Source: Mixophyes australis (Eukaryota; Chordata; Amphibia; Anura; Limnodynastidae). From it: a DNA stretch of 64,000 nucleotides. The notes under the pieces were generated by a model. It saw only the letters and a program-made list of their open reading frames with translations, was not told where the DNA came from and ran no database searches. Below, piece after piece: positions 1 through 12,065 of the stretch. The stretch is from assembly GCA_036250195.1 (NCBI GenBank), contig JAVHZZ010000009.1, positions 40,081,824 to 40,145,823 on the forward strand. The letters run 5' to 3'. Every line of letters begins with the position of its first letter. The first letter of the stretch is position 1. A program made the translations under genes and the position numbers.

Positions 1-1550
1 AAGGCTTAGAATAGGTCAAGTAAGAGATATCAGCCATTAAGCATTTTATGCACAGAAAAAATTAAAATAAACAAAAAATACCTAGTTGCAATGTCCAGTG
101 CAGTTAGAGAAGAAGTGCAGAGTCAGGTTATAGTAGATTATTTCTGGATGTCTTCAGCTGTTGCTCAAATCTTGTTCTGTTGTGTTGTTTAACTGTGTAT
201 TTCCTAATACTTTGTGAGAAAATCCACTTAGTATAGAAAACTCCAACACTTCACACCCCCAAAATTTTACCCTTAGTGGTTCTCGACCAATTGTGTTTTA
301 AGATCTAGCGCTTTCCTCTAAACTAGTCAGGGTGTGATGGTAGAATTTTAAGTCTTTGCCCTTTAGTGGAGTCATCCACAATTTACAGAATTTTTTTTTG
401 ATCTTTTTAGCAGGTTATTATGAAAAAAATATTCCCTTTTCTCAGTTCCAGAGTTTTATGTTTAATTTGTAAGTATACAATACTAGTCGAGGATCATTTA
501 TTACCATCCATTTTTTTATGTTGGTTTTTCTTAGTAATGTTATTGTAATGGATATAAATGCACTATAAATTCTTTTATCATTTATTTATGCATTGTGGCA
601 ACTAAAAACATCATTCTAGGTATTGTTGAGAAAGAGACAAAAATGCTTGCAGATTGATGATATTGTAATACTATAAGCAGATTTGAGTTTGCAACCAAGT
701 AAGCAGACAAACAAAATGGGGAGTATTCCGTATTCTCACTACTCCTAACTTTTGGTATAAGGGGCTTTTTACCCATCTGTAAAGTAAACATATTCACAAG
801 TGGACATTACTCTTTGTTCAGGTTGAGGAAATAACGCTCTATGTAGTTTCACCAAGTATTACAACACCGTTACCAATTGGAAATTGGAGCCTACTACATT
901 AAATTGTTATTTTGTGTTTGTTAAATATACACCTGCTATTTACCTCCAGGGGAAACAGTATACCTTTACTTATGAAGATTTTAACAACAACAGTGTCATG
1001 ATGAGAGCATAAATCTGATATGCTGAAATAGAATATTGGATGTCAGAACCCAAAATAACTCTTGGCATGAATACCTAAATTAACCTGATCGTCAATTCAG
1101 ATAAAGGTGTGACCAAATGAGCCCAGGAGCAGGTAATTGAGTTAAGCAAACCCTGTGTGAAGAGACCAGCTTTAGATATGCAGATCACAGACATCCATTG
1201 TGTTTGATCATGTATTTCATTAGCTAATTTACTTCCTTTCAATAGGTAGTGTAAACACAAACTAACTCCTGGGTGTGAATTGGAGAACCATATGCCTAGA
1301 GGAGATCCTGGTAGACAGCATGTGAAAGCCTATACAGGTATATAGAAATGTGAACTTGAAAGGAAATTAATTAATTTTTCATATTTTGGGAAATCTGGAT
1401 GCCACTCTGTATTGAGGGGCAAAAAACACACAAGGGTCTTGAAAGATAGATACCCACTACACAGGGAACAGCCATAGGCACATGTATTTCAGGATGAGAT
1501 TGGATATTGTTTTAAATCCCTTATGTTTGGTATTTAAACGTGCGGGAGAT
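1..1550. other. AT-rich non-coding stretch, nothing recognised
   Basis: No open frame resembles a known protein, and no terminal repeats or tandem structure were recognised. The short open frames here have no codon structure or splice signals that would support an exon. Confidence 0.5.
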
Positions 1551-2570
1551 TATGACCGGTTTATTGAGGGGGATGTTATTTCTCTGAGGTATATCTGTGA
1601 AGAATTACCAACAGGTCAAAACTTAGGAATAGTTTGACCAAACCTGAGGTAACACCCAGGGGACATTTCCGCCCCCCACATTAGCATTCACGCTGCCCCT
1701 GTGAATGCCATCCCATTTGAGTTTGCTTAAAACCCTGTGTCTGGAGGGACAAAGGGTCAGACTTCTGGGGAAATAAAGTTACCTTGATAAGCTGTCCAAC
1801 TTCTCAGGCAAATTCCCCTTGGCCAGATGCAATTAATGTAAGTGCAAATCGGAATGTAATCCTTTTTATTTTAAACTGTTTTTGCTTGTTATGTCAAACT
1901 TATTATTTGTTTATTCATTATTTTTCTTTATATCTGAATGCCCTGTACCTTTTGTATATTAAATCTAACATTTAATAAGTTGCGTCCTTGATACTCTAAA
2001 GAATCCATAGCCTGTTTAGCAGAGAGATTGCTAGTCCATGTTACCCTGTGTGTGATTTGTTGATACATTTGATTAACAAGCTGTGTGTGCTTGTATTTAC
2101 ATTTATGTAACAGTCTGGAGAGGTGAAGAGTTAACCCTGTGTGTGCTGGTGTGAGTCTTGCTAGTTTGTGAAACTAGAAGTCTGTGTGCCAGTGTGAGAT
2201 AGAATATCGGGGTCCTATTGCCCATACCCAATAGGTGGTGGCTGCACCTTGAAGTGTCTGGGGGGTGTGAGAGCGCTGTGTTTGGGGGCGATTCCGTAGG
2301 TCTAGAACTTGTGTGAAAGGTGAGAGAGACTGCGGGCTGAAATCGTGTGTGACCTCATACAGCAAACACCCCAATGTCACGGCAGCTGGGAGCGTGGTCG
2401 TGACAAACAGTGACATATTTGACTTTATTCTGGACATTTTTAAAGACTTTAAACTGCATATTGTTGATACCTCTTTCCACTGCCCAGTAAACCTTTCTAA
2501 CATGTTTAAACTTAATACAGTAATTCATTAAAAAGCAACTTGGACACAGATGTAAATTTGGCAAGAGCTA
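1551..2570. other. Unidentified G-rich segment, possibly a decayed LTR or leader
   Basis: The base composition changes here to G/T-rich. There is an AATAAA at about 1772 after a GC-richer block, then repeated GTGTGTGC/GTGTGAG words from 2040 to 2340. This resembles the look of an old retroelement LTR and leader, but I found no matching second LTR, primer-binding site or gag/pol frame. The overlapping open frames on both strands at 2174-2564 are mutually exclusive and have no recognisable motifs. Confidence 0.2.
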
Positions 2571-3825
2571 GTTCACAGTTTAATTATAATAAATTAGTGG
2601 TCTAGAAAGCAAAATGCGAGAGAGCTAAAACAACTAAATACTGAACCAAACAAGTGGATGGCTACATTGCCTTGTATCCACAAAACCAAGGAGCACCTCC
2701 CTTACTGCATGACTGATGCTAAATCTGGTGCCAGAGGGACCACACCCCTTCTGAACTCACAATGAGGTGCCTACACAAAGCAGGTCAAGGGGTCCCCCAT
2801 ACAAAATGACCAAGAGCCACCTTTACCTCAAAGGTGGCAGTCACCTGCAGCCAATCAGCGACAGCGCCGTATATATTGTTATGTTCGTATTGTTGCTACC
2901 AATAAATATTGCCCCATGCAATTAATGTGGTTCCAACGCACAAAGAGATTTAAAAGCAAAAGATAGCAGAATTACAGCAAACCATGATGCTGTGTAAGAA
3001 AAAGAATAACATAATACAGGAAAGCATAACCGAATACATTACGCACGCGCACCCTGAGCCCGGGTCCAGATTCAGTCTTGTAGTTTGCAGTCAAAAAGAG
3101 AGCTTAAATACTGTCCCAGGGGCTTGCTCATATACAGTTTGAGTTAACAAAAAACAGTGACAATGTCACAATGTACACAAACATAAACTATGGTCTTTCT
3201 TCATTGGTCTAGGGGTCAAGTCAGTCCAACACAATGCAGATCATAGGTCAGTTCAAATAATTCCTCTCCAAAGGAGAGGACAGCTCACTCCAACAGCTGA
3301 GCACATGTTGTGCCTGAGGGAACTGACCTAATCCAGTTTAAACCAACCTATAAACATGTGCTGCCTACAGAATTATAGAGTATCAGTCTTATAATAATCA
3401 TAACTATGGATCTTTAGGTGTGATCACTACTTTGTTGACACCGGATTTCATCTGGTAAAATGAGGAATGATATAAGACCAACCACCATACATTTCTTAGG
3501 ACCTGAACCATAAATACCTTTAATGTAAATTTATCTTTGTATACATAATGTTTAAGTCTTACTAATAAACTGATGTGAGTTTGAACTTTATTAAGTGCAT
3601 TCTATTTACAAATGTAAGTGTAAATGTAAGTGTGTTGTTTTTCTGTGCGTTTGCGTTATTAGATGTGACGTACTAATCTTCCACAGTATTAATTGCTGAT
3701 TGCAATGCTTCCCTGCCAACTGTGCCTTCTCTGTATGAAGGGAGAGGAAAGAAAAAGTTAATACCATGAAATAGAATGCAGCAATAATCAAGGTATTAAT
3801 GCAAGGACAGGAGAGGGGGATTTTG
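2571..3825. other. Non-coding stretch, probably old repeat, not classified
   Basis: No protein-coding signal was seen. A short GC-rich part (about 3040-3070, ACGCACGCGCACC) is embedded in AT-rich sequence. No terminal inverted repeat or target duplication could be paired. Confidence 0.3.
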
Positions 3826-3829
3826 TTAA

Positions 3830-3950
3830 TTCGAAGAGGCAGGTCAACAACCTAAGGAGAGTTTTATATGAAACCCCAGTGACCTCCCCCATGGGTCCCA
3901 GTTGCTTTAAGAGGCTTACAGAAAAAATTTAACCCTTAGTAGGTGTTTTG
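3830..3950 (+). repeat. Dispersed repeat copy 1 (partner near 9667)
   Basis: This block shares a clear, diverged match with 9667-9790 in the same orientation. Both contain an AACCT(A/G)AGG(A/G)GAGTTTTA stretch, an ATGAAA-CCCAG stretch, CCCCATGG, and AGGGGCTTACAGA or a close variant, followed by CTTAGTAG. The family is not identified. Confidence 0.6.
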
Positions 3951-5090
3951 TGTATACATTGCACAACCTTCATGAGCGCTGTATGTATTAAACACTGATT
4001 GCATACAGCCCACCACCAAAAGACCTATTAATACCCCCTAACTTTCAATAAATCTTTTCAATGAACAGTCACAAAAACATTCTTCAGTGAGGTTAACCCC
4101 ATCTTGCCTGAACAAGGGAGCCAATTAAGTAACATTTAATTATCAATGTCCGAGAGTCTCAACGACAGTGACCATCAGCCCTAATTATTTTAGTTAGATG
4201 TCTATTATTTTGGAGACTCCTCATACTGAGGGCATGAATATTATCCACTCATCTGAAAGGTGTACCCAATAATGCCTAAACTAAGGACATGGTCCACAGC
4301 AATAAAGGGGTGTACAATTACCATTTCCGCAAAACTTCTTAACAAAAATGCCAGTGGACCCGATCAGTTTGCAGAAATCACCCAGTGCTGGAGTCACTAA
4401 CCATCCCATCCCATTCCATCCCATCAGAAGATCCTAGGGATATATCTAGGTGCAGATTGGCCACAGGCCTTACCGGGAACATTCCCAGTAGGCAGATGGC
4501 CCAACGAGGCCGACTAATGCATCTCTGTGCTTTTTTTGTTTATGTATTATTTTTTTATATATATTTTTTTTAGTTATATCCGGCACAGAACGCATGTGGG
4601 TGGTGGCGACCAGCGTTTGGGTGATGAGTGGGGGCGGCACTTGAGCAGGGGGGCTGGATGGTGATCAAAGGATCACATCCTATTGCTGAGTCAGAGAGCG
4701 CTACGCATCCATCAATAATGACATCACCACAAGTGCAGATCCTGTATGCCAGCGCAGGGGGGTGGCATGAAGGTTGGACGGCACCTCTGACTTCCTGACT
4801 TTTGACTTCCTTCACATGAAGAAAAAGTACATGACATAGCAGGTATGTTAGCTCTGTCTGCCTCTAGCTCCTATCTGAATATCCAGTGTCAGCATAATTA
4901 ATCACTTGAAAAGTGGAGAAAAAAAAACAATATTGTCACTACACAAACTATTGCAGATACAGATTAACATGCTCTCTCTGCCTGCAGACAATAATTGTTG
5001 ATAGTCCTCTACTTCCTGTACTTCGCTATACAGACCAGTGTTGTCCAACAAGCAGAAAAATGTTTTGGTCTCCCACCATCCAATTTCTAT
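3951..5090. other. Non-coding stretch, nothing recognised
   Basis: No coding or terminal-repeat structure was recognised. The open frames are short and without motifs. A G-rich stretch at 4590-4760 could be a MITE remnant, but no ends could be paired. Confidence 0.4.
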
Positions 5091-5098
5091 AGGCTCAG

Positions 5099-5175
5099 TG
5101 GTGGGCAACAGGTGGCCCTCTGAACCTTCACCTGTGGCCCTCAGGGGAGGTATTTTGCGATCAAAATGATCCACT
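5099..5175 (+). mobile_element. Possible hAT-type MITE end
   Basis: The segment begins CAGTGGTGGGCAACAGGTGG, which has the CAG-start and GTGGGCAAC wording typical of short non-autonomous hAT elements. The opposite end and a target duplication were not found, so this is a weak call. Confidence 0.3.
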
Positions 5176-5229
5176 GTTGTGCAGTAAATGGAGAGATACA
5201 GGCAGCAAGTTGTGAGGCTGCCTGTTACT

Positions 5230-5645
5230 GAGTACACACACTGGACACACTCATACAGGGACAGACAGACTGGGCGCACTCATACAGGGACAGACAAACT
5301 GGGCACACTTATACAGGGACAGACAGACTTGGCGCACTCTTACAGGGACAGACAGACTGGACGCACTCATGCAGGGATAGACACACTGGGCGCACATGTA
5401 CAGGGCAGACACACTGGGCACAGACATACAGGGACAGACATACTGGGCGCACTCACACAGGGACAGACGTACACATACTGGGACAGACAGGCTGAACACA
5501 CTCATACAGGCACAGACAGACTGGACACACTCATACATAGACAGACACACTCATACAGGGACAGACACATGGGGCGCACACCAACAGGGACAGAAACACT
5601 GAGCACACTCATTCAGGAACATACACTCTGGGAACACATATACAG
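5230..5645 (+). repeat. 29-bp tandem minisatellite
   Basis: About 13 diverged head-to-tail copies of a unit containing TACAGGGACAGACA...CTGG(G/A)C(G/A)CACTCA. TACAGGG-type words recur at 5254, 5283, 5312, 5341 and 5370, exactly 29 bp apart. The array keeps frames open on both strands. These are composition artefacts, not genes. Confidence 0.85.
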
Positions 5646-5929
5646 TCTTTTGATGAAACTGAGGAAGGTAATGATGGGGTTAATGAATATGAATGAAATT
5701 AATTGATGATGTGGAGATTAATAATTAAACTGGACGAGGGAGTTAATGATTATAAAGAGGGTAATGATGAAGGTTTTTTTTATGATAAGGCTGGACTTAC
5801 TGATTTTGAGGATGGGTTAATTCATGATCATGATGTGCTCTTTGTATTATATGGGGTCATTAGGATGCTTGGGCTAAGGGTACTGTGAGGCTCTCCCTTG
5901 ATATATATAATAGAGCATAATATAAAGCT

Positions 5930-6317
5930 GTGAGGCCCCCCTGTGAGCCCCCCACCATGAGGCCACCCCCCGATCGCTTACCTCCTATTCCTGATCCGTT
6001 CTTTCTTCACTGTCTGCAGGCAGCAGGCCTTCTTCCATCACTCCCTGTAGTGCTTTTTGCTGAGGAGATCTCATGAGAGTAAGACTGTGACTCATAGTCT
6101 CATTCTCACGTGATCTCCTCAGTAAGGAGATTACTACGCACCACAGAAGCACTACAGTGACAGCAAGCAGCTAACAGCATAACATTTGCTGTTAGCTGCC
6201 TGCCATTCTCCTTGACTAGCTGACAGTCGGGGGCAGGGACGCCCCTGACCCGATGAATTCTGGTAGGCCCCCCAGATGCCCGAGGCCCCAATTAGGCCTC
6301 ATGTTAATCCGGCCCTG
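5930..6317. mobile_element. Partial hAT-type MITE
   Basis: The right end reads as CAGGGCCGGATTAACATGAG on the minus strand, a CAG-start hAT-like terminus. Internally, 6061-6122 is an imperfect hairpin (GAGGAGATCTCATGAGA... pairing with ...TCACGTGATCTCCTCAG). The left end and target duplication were not found, so the element is truncated or diverged. Confidence 0.45.
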
Positions 6318-7585
6318 AATGCTTTGCCTACTTGCATGTTAGCTGTGACAGATGGACTCTGCCTAACATTGTGTATTTCATTTGACTTGCCTAAAAACAG
6401 TTGTAACAAGGGCTAATGAAATGCTAACTACACCTACTACTTGCCCCATCTACCATTTACATAGTCTGGTCTACATGAGGCCACCTTCAGAATTGTTTCC
6501 AGGGCCACTGATAAGCCCTATGCCCTTCATTAGGGAGGTAAGAGCCCACCTAACCATGTCACCACCCTGCACCTTAAGCTGTGCGGCTCTGCACCTAGTT
6601 AGTTTAGCAATCAGATGAGTGTTCAATTCCTTCATCATATTTTATGGACCCGGGCAGAATCTGAATATCCGTCACCAGTATTAAACTAGGACGTGTTGTT
6701 TGCTGTGTATAGAAAATGCAGTGTGCGCATCATACTCACCTGAGACACACACTGTTGGTCCCATTACCAGAGGGTCCTCCTGCTGCCACATGTAGTGCTG
6801 AATGAAGTTGTTCTGCAGTCAATGCTCCACTCTTCTTCCCCCATGAGACTCTGAAGTACTAAAGTGGAAAACATGTTCGTACCTGTTAACACATGCTGTG
6901 TAAGGTGTTGGAGCCCAATAGCTGGGCGGATGAAGACAGGGAGACCAGGGGCTTGGTGAATGAGGAAACCTGAAAACTAGGTAAAGGGGAAGGGTGGGGG
7001 AACTGGCAAAAAGGGCCCCCTCCTCAATAACTGTAGTGGGGAAAGAGGCAGGATGGAAATAGCGGTGGGAGGTACATGATGTAGGGTGGTGGCTTGGTGG
7101 CTAGAAGCGAGGAGACATGTGTTGAGAGAGCTGGGGAGGTGGCAGACAGCAACCTACATTGTGGCTAAATGGGGCATGCATGAAGTAGGGTGAGACCCCC
7201 AAAAAGAGCCCCAGGCATGAGGCCAAATGGGGGCATACTCAGATAAAGCTTTATTGGATAATACCCCCAGGTGGGCAGCAAATGGGGAATGCCAAGTAAG
7301 GGAGGCAGTGGAGAGATGAGATGTCTCCCTGCCTGAGCTCTTGAAGCAGGGGAGAATGGAGGAAGATAAAAAAGGCTGAGAAGAGCGGAGAATGGTAAGG
7401 AACTCAGGGAGGGAGGGGGACAACACCCCCATGTGAGCTGATTATAGGGGAACATGGATGGACATGTGATAGGGGTTAGGAAGGCCTACAGTTCGGAAGC
7501 AGAGGGGGGTGAGTAGGGAGAAGGGTGCCAAACCATTTGCACAGCATGCGGCTGTGAGAGAGACAGGCTTGCCAGGCTAGGGGTA
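6318..7585. other. Non-coding stretch, purine-rich toward the right
   Basis: No coding gene was recognised. From about 6930 the plus strand becomes G/A-rich. The proline- and serine-rich minus-strand open frames at 7154-7676 are low-complexity translations without motifs. Confidence 0.4.
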
Positions 7586-7882
7586 CTTGTGGCCAGGGCC
7601 GCCGAGAGGGGGGAGGCGGGTACATTTTACCCGGGCCCGGGCTTGCCAGGGGGCCCGGGCCGGGCCCTCGTTGCACATATTTAATTTTTTTTTTTTCTTT
7701 CCATCTTGCGTTTTTTTCATGTTTTCTTTATTATTTTTTCCGCGGAGGGGAGGGGGGGGGGGGGGGTCAGTCCGGCAAGATCGTTGGTCGGGGGAGCTGG
7801 AACAAAACAAACAAACAAAAAAATAATAATTAATACTCACGTGATCGGCGCCGCGTCCCTCCTCTCTTCTCTGCACCTTTCA

Positions 7883-7930
7883 CACTGACTGCCGGGCGTG
7901 ACGTCATCAAGTCACGCCCGGCAGTCAGTG
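7883..7930. repeat. Perfect 20-bp hairpin inside the hAT element
   Basis: Arms CACTGACTGCCGGGCGTGAC and its exact complement are separated by an 8-base loop GTCATCAA. A diverged version of the same hairpin lies in the related copy at about 46422-46481. Confidence 0.9.
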
Positions 7931-8095
7931 AGGAGCGCCGGACAAGACCAAGGCAGAAGACAGAAGAGAAGAGAAGATTAGAAAGAAGCTGACAAAAGGT
8001 AAGGAAAGAAACGAAGAGGCAAGGGGAGGAAGGAAAACAGAAGGGGACAGTACTATAAAGCAGAGGGAGTAAAAAAATGGGGGCGAGAGGCTGAG

Positions 8096-8300
8096 ATTAA
8101 AAAAAAAAAGAAGAGAGAAGCACTTATAAAAAAAAAAGGGGGAGAGAAGCACTTATAAAAAAAAAAAAGGGGGAGAGAAGCACTTATAAAAAAAAAAGGA
8201 GAGAGAAGCACTTATAAAAAAAAAAAGGGGGAGAGAAGCACTTATAGAAAAAAAAGGGGGAGAGACGCACTTATAAAAAAAAAAGGGGGAGAGAGGCAAA
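8096..8300 (+). repeat. A-rich minisatellite, about 36-bp unit
   Basis: Roughly six copies of GGGGGAGAGAAGCACTTATA followed by a run of A. It lies inside the hAT element and accounts for the serine/phenylalanine-rich minus-strand open frames here. Confidence 0.85.
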
Positions 8301-9271
8301 GAATAAAAAAGAATGGGGGAAAGCAGCATGGAGGGCGCAGTGTGAGCATAAGGGGGCACAGTGTAGTGATGAAGGGGCACAGTATTGTGTGTGTGATGGC
8401 ACAGGGGGCTTGTTGCAATGTGGTGTGTGTGAGGTAGGTGGTGGCTAATTAATTGGTGCTATTTTGTTTGTACGGTGATGGTGAGGCAATTTAATAGTGG
8501 GGACTATTAATTTAAGATGGGGTGGTTTGGGGGCTATTGAATATGGGGGTGAGTTTAGGGAGAATGAGGTCTATTTATTAAATGTGACTATGAGTTATTT
8601 AATGGCAGTGATGATTGCGGGAAATAGGTATTGCTGTTTGCAGGAAGGGAATAGGTTTGTCTATTAAATGTGAATACTATTATTTAAATGTTGGGGCTGG
8701 AGGAAGGCCTAATTATTAATCATGGGTGCTATTGATTTAACGCCGGGGCTGGCTGTAATTTTCTAAATGTAGCCATTTTTTTTTTCCAAATAGGCCCTTC
8801 AACATTGCAGGATCCGGACAAGCCACAACTAAAGAAACCAGCAGCCACATGTGGAGAAAGTGAGAAGAACAGTTAGGAGAGAGCAGCACAGTGTTTGAAA
8901 TGTTGTGATTCTAGTAGGGACAATACCAATTTTTGGTGAGTGTTGTGCCCAATGTAAGGTGCAGGCCAAGACCGAACTGTTTGTGTACACACTGCATTCT
9001 TTGTATTCTACACTGTGGTGCTAGATGTCCTGAAAGTCAGGAGTGCTTTGACATATATGACGCTCCAGCACATTGAGAGCCTAGTGATTTTGATGTTAGC
9101 CACGCCCCAATGGCGCATTTTCCACGCCCCCAAAGGCATGACCACACCCCCGAAAAATTTGGCGTCGCCGTAAGACGGCACGATTTTTTTTTACGTGCTC
9201 GACTATAAGGTGGGCCCCATGAATTTGTTGTACCGGGGCCCTGAATTCCTCTTGGCAGCCCTGCTTGTGGC

Positions 9272-9660
9272 TGAAGCCCAAGTCCAGTGAGAGTGGGAAG
9301 AGGTCATGAGGGAGTGGGGGGGCGTACAGAAGGGAGCAGCGGTGCTCTATCGAGGAGGGCAGATGTCAATACAGAGTGGGTTTAGGGGGACTGAAAGGAG
9401 AAATGGGGTGGAAGTAGAGGATGAGGTACATAGGCATGGCACTTGGCAAGGAGAACAGAGACAGAAATTAAAAAAAGGGGGAGGGGAGATGTTATGGAAA
9501 GAAGGCAGAAAAGTTGAAGTAGGAGAGAGAGGAGAAAAGGCAAAGGACAGGAGAATGATGAAGCAACAGAAGAGGAGAGAGAAAGAGAAGAAACAAATTG
9601 ATAATAGTTAAAACTAAAAGTGTAGAGACTGATAGTGTGCTTTTATTTCTATTACAGGTC
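9272..9660 (+). other. Purine-rich (G/A) stretch, no gene
   Basis: The plus strand is almost entirely A and G from 9470 to 9600. The 101-residue open frame (9306-9611) is Glu/Lys/Arg-rich purely from that composition and has no recognisable domain. Confidence 0.5.
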
Positions 9661-9666
9661 CTCAGG

Positions 9667-9790
9667 ATCTTGTGAGGATGAAGAGACAGAGCTACAACCT
9701 GAGGGGAGTTTTACATGAAAACCCAGGAACTTTCCCCATGGATTCTATTGGCTGCAAGGGGCTTACAGAGAAAACTTAAGCCTTAGTAGA
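9667..9790 (+). repeat. Dispersed repeat copy 2 (partner at 3830)
   Basis: Diverged same-orientation copy of 3830-3950, with the same order of short conserved words ending in CTTAGTAG. Confidence 0.6.
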
Positions 9791-10100
9791 TAAGAGATTT
9801 GTCTTGTCATTATTAACATCAACTATAAACATTTGTTATAATCCATATTGAAAGAATTATTCATTGTGGTTGTTCTCGAGTGACCAAAAGCAAGCTTCTA
9901 TAAATGCAGAACAACTATTAATTTTGATAACTATAGAATACCTATCTGCACACTCTGTTTACATATTTTACATATTACTTTTATAATGCCCATTTCATAG
10001 TACTATGACTGCTCAGATCACAGACTTAAAGGTAATAATGTACAAAGGAAACAAGTGATCATTTATAAAATATAATGTAAGGAATATACATGCACAAAAA
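9791..10100. other. Non-coding AT-rich stretch
   Basis: Nothing was recognised. Confidence 0.4.
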
Positions 10101-10439
10101 AAAGGATAGGGTGCCCAAAATTGAAGTATTTAGTAGTATATTTCAAAAATCCTTAAGATGAAATATATATGCATATACGACTGCCAAGAAATTCAAGCAT
10201 ATCATCATTCCAGAGTATTCACGGTCACCATAATAGGCTCCGTAATGTGCACAAAGAAAAAGCAGAACAAAAACCAGACATAGTGTAATATCTTTTTAAC
10301 AGGCAAAATAGTGCATACCATTCCTAATCCAGTGTGTACCAGATAAAAAATAATCAAGAGCTTCTCTGTATATGGTCTAATGGTCTGTAAGTAGTCCTAT
10401 ATTTCCTGTGACTGCCAGTGGCTGTATACCCTTATACAG

Positions 10440-10700
10440 GAAAATCAGACCCATATCGCGCGGTGTTTTAAACACACCACATTTTAATTCACACAAACAA
10501 GTGGTAATACACTCACATTATTCAAATAAACTAACAGCTTATCTGAAATGTTGATCTCCTGGATCTATTGTAACCCTGGATAGATTTCACTGGTATCTCC
10601 AGTAGCTCCACCACATGCAGCGATAGCATACATGAAATACAACAATATCTCAACTCGTTTCGTCTATTAATATACTAGACTTAATCAGGGGATAAATATT
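10440..10700 (-). mobile_element. Probable Penelope-like element terminal fragment
   Basis: The segment carries a minus-strand hammerhead-like core ending in GACGAAACGAGTT and lies in sequence resembling the non-coding end of Penelope-like elements, comparable to 20771-21260 of the element described below. No coding part is attached. The call rests mainly on the ribozyme-like motif and is moderate; the fragment boundaries are approximate. Confidence 0.45.
10657..10688 (-). ncRNA. Decayed hammerhead-ribozyme core
   Basis: Read on the minus strand: CTGATTA, one A, a perfect 5-bp stem GTCTA/TAGAC around a 9-base loop, then GAAAC. This is the layout of a hammerhead core (CUGANGA, stem II, GAAA), except that conserved G8 is replaced by T. 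Stem I and the cleavage-site side could not be paired by eye. Hammerheads are known in the non-coding ends of Penelope-like elements. This copy is probably inactive. Confidence 0.5.
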
Positions 10701-11338
10701 AGTCCACATTCAATTGCAGCTTTTAATATACTGCGCATTGCCATTTTGTGCATGCACGTTACAGAAATCTCCGTCATTTTGCACATGCGTCAACCTACAG
10801 AGTTGCACATGCGTATTAGGCAAATCTCCGATATAAACTCGAGAAGGCAAGAATCAAAAATGTCTATTGTTGAATGGTCCTTCACTAAACAAAGTGCAAA
10901 TGCCTTTGTATATCAAAAAGTGCCAATGTAAGTATCAAATTACTCTGCAAGTCGCTTAAATAAACATTTCAAAGATGCCCCAAGTAAAAATATTGCACAT
11001 AATGAAAAGCCAGAAACAACTAAGATCATAGCAGATAAATAATCCATATAAAATCTACATGTAATTTTTCTTTTTAATGTAAGGAATAGTGTATTTAATA
11101 CGATTTGTATTTTAGTAAGAGATGAGGCACATAGTTCATTGTAAAATACAATCAATTTAGAATTTACACTAATTGCATCTGATAGAGTGTGCCATCGATA
11201 GACTTGAGTATAGGTACACAGGTAGTTGCTATAATTTAACAATTTGAAGTATTACATGTTTTGTGTAATCAACAAAAAACGTTTCGTTCTATGCAATATA
11301 AAATGTAATATATATGTATATATATAAATATGTATATA
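10701..11338. other. Non-coding stretch
   Basis: AT-rich with no coding or repeat signal recognised. It holds short GCACATGCGT words (10780-10815) repeated imperfectly. Confidence 0.4.
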
Positions 11339-11735
11339 TCTACTATATAAATGCCTAGTGGCGTGTGTGAAAAAAAAAAACAAGCTGTAGCGCCACCTGC
11401 TGGGCAGAGTTATACACTGACCTATATATTTCTTGAAGGAGAAGTGACAGTTGGGAGTGGTTGGTGGTTGCCGGGGGTGACAGTGGGGAGTTTTTAACAC
11501 CTTAAGTAGCTTGATGAAGGATGTGGCGATGAAGATGAAGGATGAGATGATGGAGAAAAATGATGAGGTGGTTACATGTGGACAAAACCAAGTTAATAAA
11601 GGGCGCTTGCGTCGGGAAGTAACGCTCTTCCCCTGAGGAGGCCTGGACTAGGCCCAAATGCATGACAAGAACCTTTTTAACACCTTAAGTAGCTTGATTT
11701 GACTAGAATGCATGAGTATCATGCACGGGTTAACT

Positions 11736-11737
<2 letters not shown>
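11339..11737 (+). mobile_element. Short non-autonomous Helitron
   Basis: It starts with TCTACTATATAAATGCC after an A and ends with a 7-bp hairpin (TGCATGA, loop GTA, TCATGCA at 11709-11725) 12 bases before a terminal CTTG followed by T. A 5'-TC start, a 3'-terminal hairpin and insertion between A and T are Helitron hallmarks. The canonical CTAG/CTRR end is changed to CTTG. The word TTAACACCTTAAGTAGCTTG occurs twice inside (about 11491 and 11678), an internal duplication. No RepHel protein is encoded. Confidence 0.65.

Positions 11738-11739
<2 letters not shown>

Positions 11740-11799
<60 letters not shown>
11740..11799. repeat. (TA)n microsatellite
   Basis: About 30 TA units. It abuts the Helitron end on the left and the Tc1 element on the right. 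Confidence 0.97.
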
Positions 11800-11801
<2 letters not shown>

Positions 11802-12065
11802 CTGATCAACCACAACATTAAAACCACCTGCTTGTGTAGGATCCCCTCATGCCTCCAAAACAGCTCTGACCTGTTGAGGCATGAACTACACAAGTCCTCT
11901 GAAGTAGTCTTGTGGTTCCTGGCACCAAAACGTTGGCAACGGTCCTTGAAGATCTGTAAGTTGCGAGGTTGACTCCATGGGTTGAACATGTTTTTCCTGC
12001 ACATCTCACAGATGCTCGATCAGATTGAGATCTGGGGAAGGCCAAGTCAACACCTTGAAATCTTT
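11800..12065 (-). pseudogene. Tc1/mariner element, left part (3' end of broken transposase)
   Basis: The left terminus CTGATCAACCACAACATTAA is the inverted partner of 19587-19611. On the minus strand this part encodes the C-terminal transposase end, including the last catalytic block LTWPSPDLNLIEHL. The next codon, where Tc1 transposases have Trp, is TGA. The frame continues after that stop. Together with 18717-19611 it forms one element of about 1.16 kb interrupted by a nested insertion. TA dinucleotides flank both ends. Confidence 0.85.

Larger units (their letters stand above)
7594..9263. mobile_element. Non-autonomous hAT transposon, family H1, copy 1
   Basis: The ends are inverted: CAGGGCCGCCGAGAGG on the left and, read inward from the right, CAGGGCTGCCAAGAGG. 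The element is flanked on both sides by the same 8 bp, CTTGTGGC (7586-7593 and 9264-9271), the target duplication size of hAT elements. It is 1670 bp long with no transposase frame. Inside are a perfect 20-bp hairpin (7883-7930), an A-rich minisatellite and a segment shared with the copy at 46.2-47.29 kb. It has only been mobile with a transposase supplied elsewhere. Confidence 0.9.

Noticed and set aside
1551..2570. Endogenous retrovirus LTR
   Set aside because: No second LTR, no primer-binding site and no gag/pol frame in the window. Kept only as an unidentified segment.
5230..5645. CRISPR-like array
   Set aside because: The 29-bp units are adjacent tandem copies without unique spacers, in a vertebrate context.
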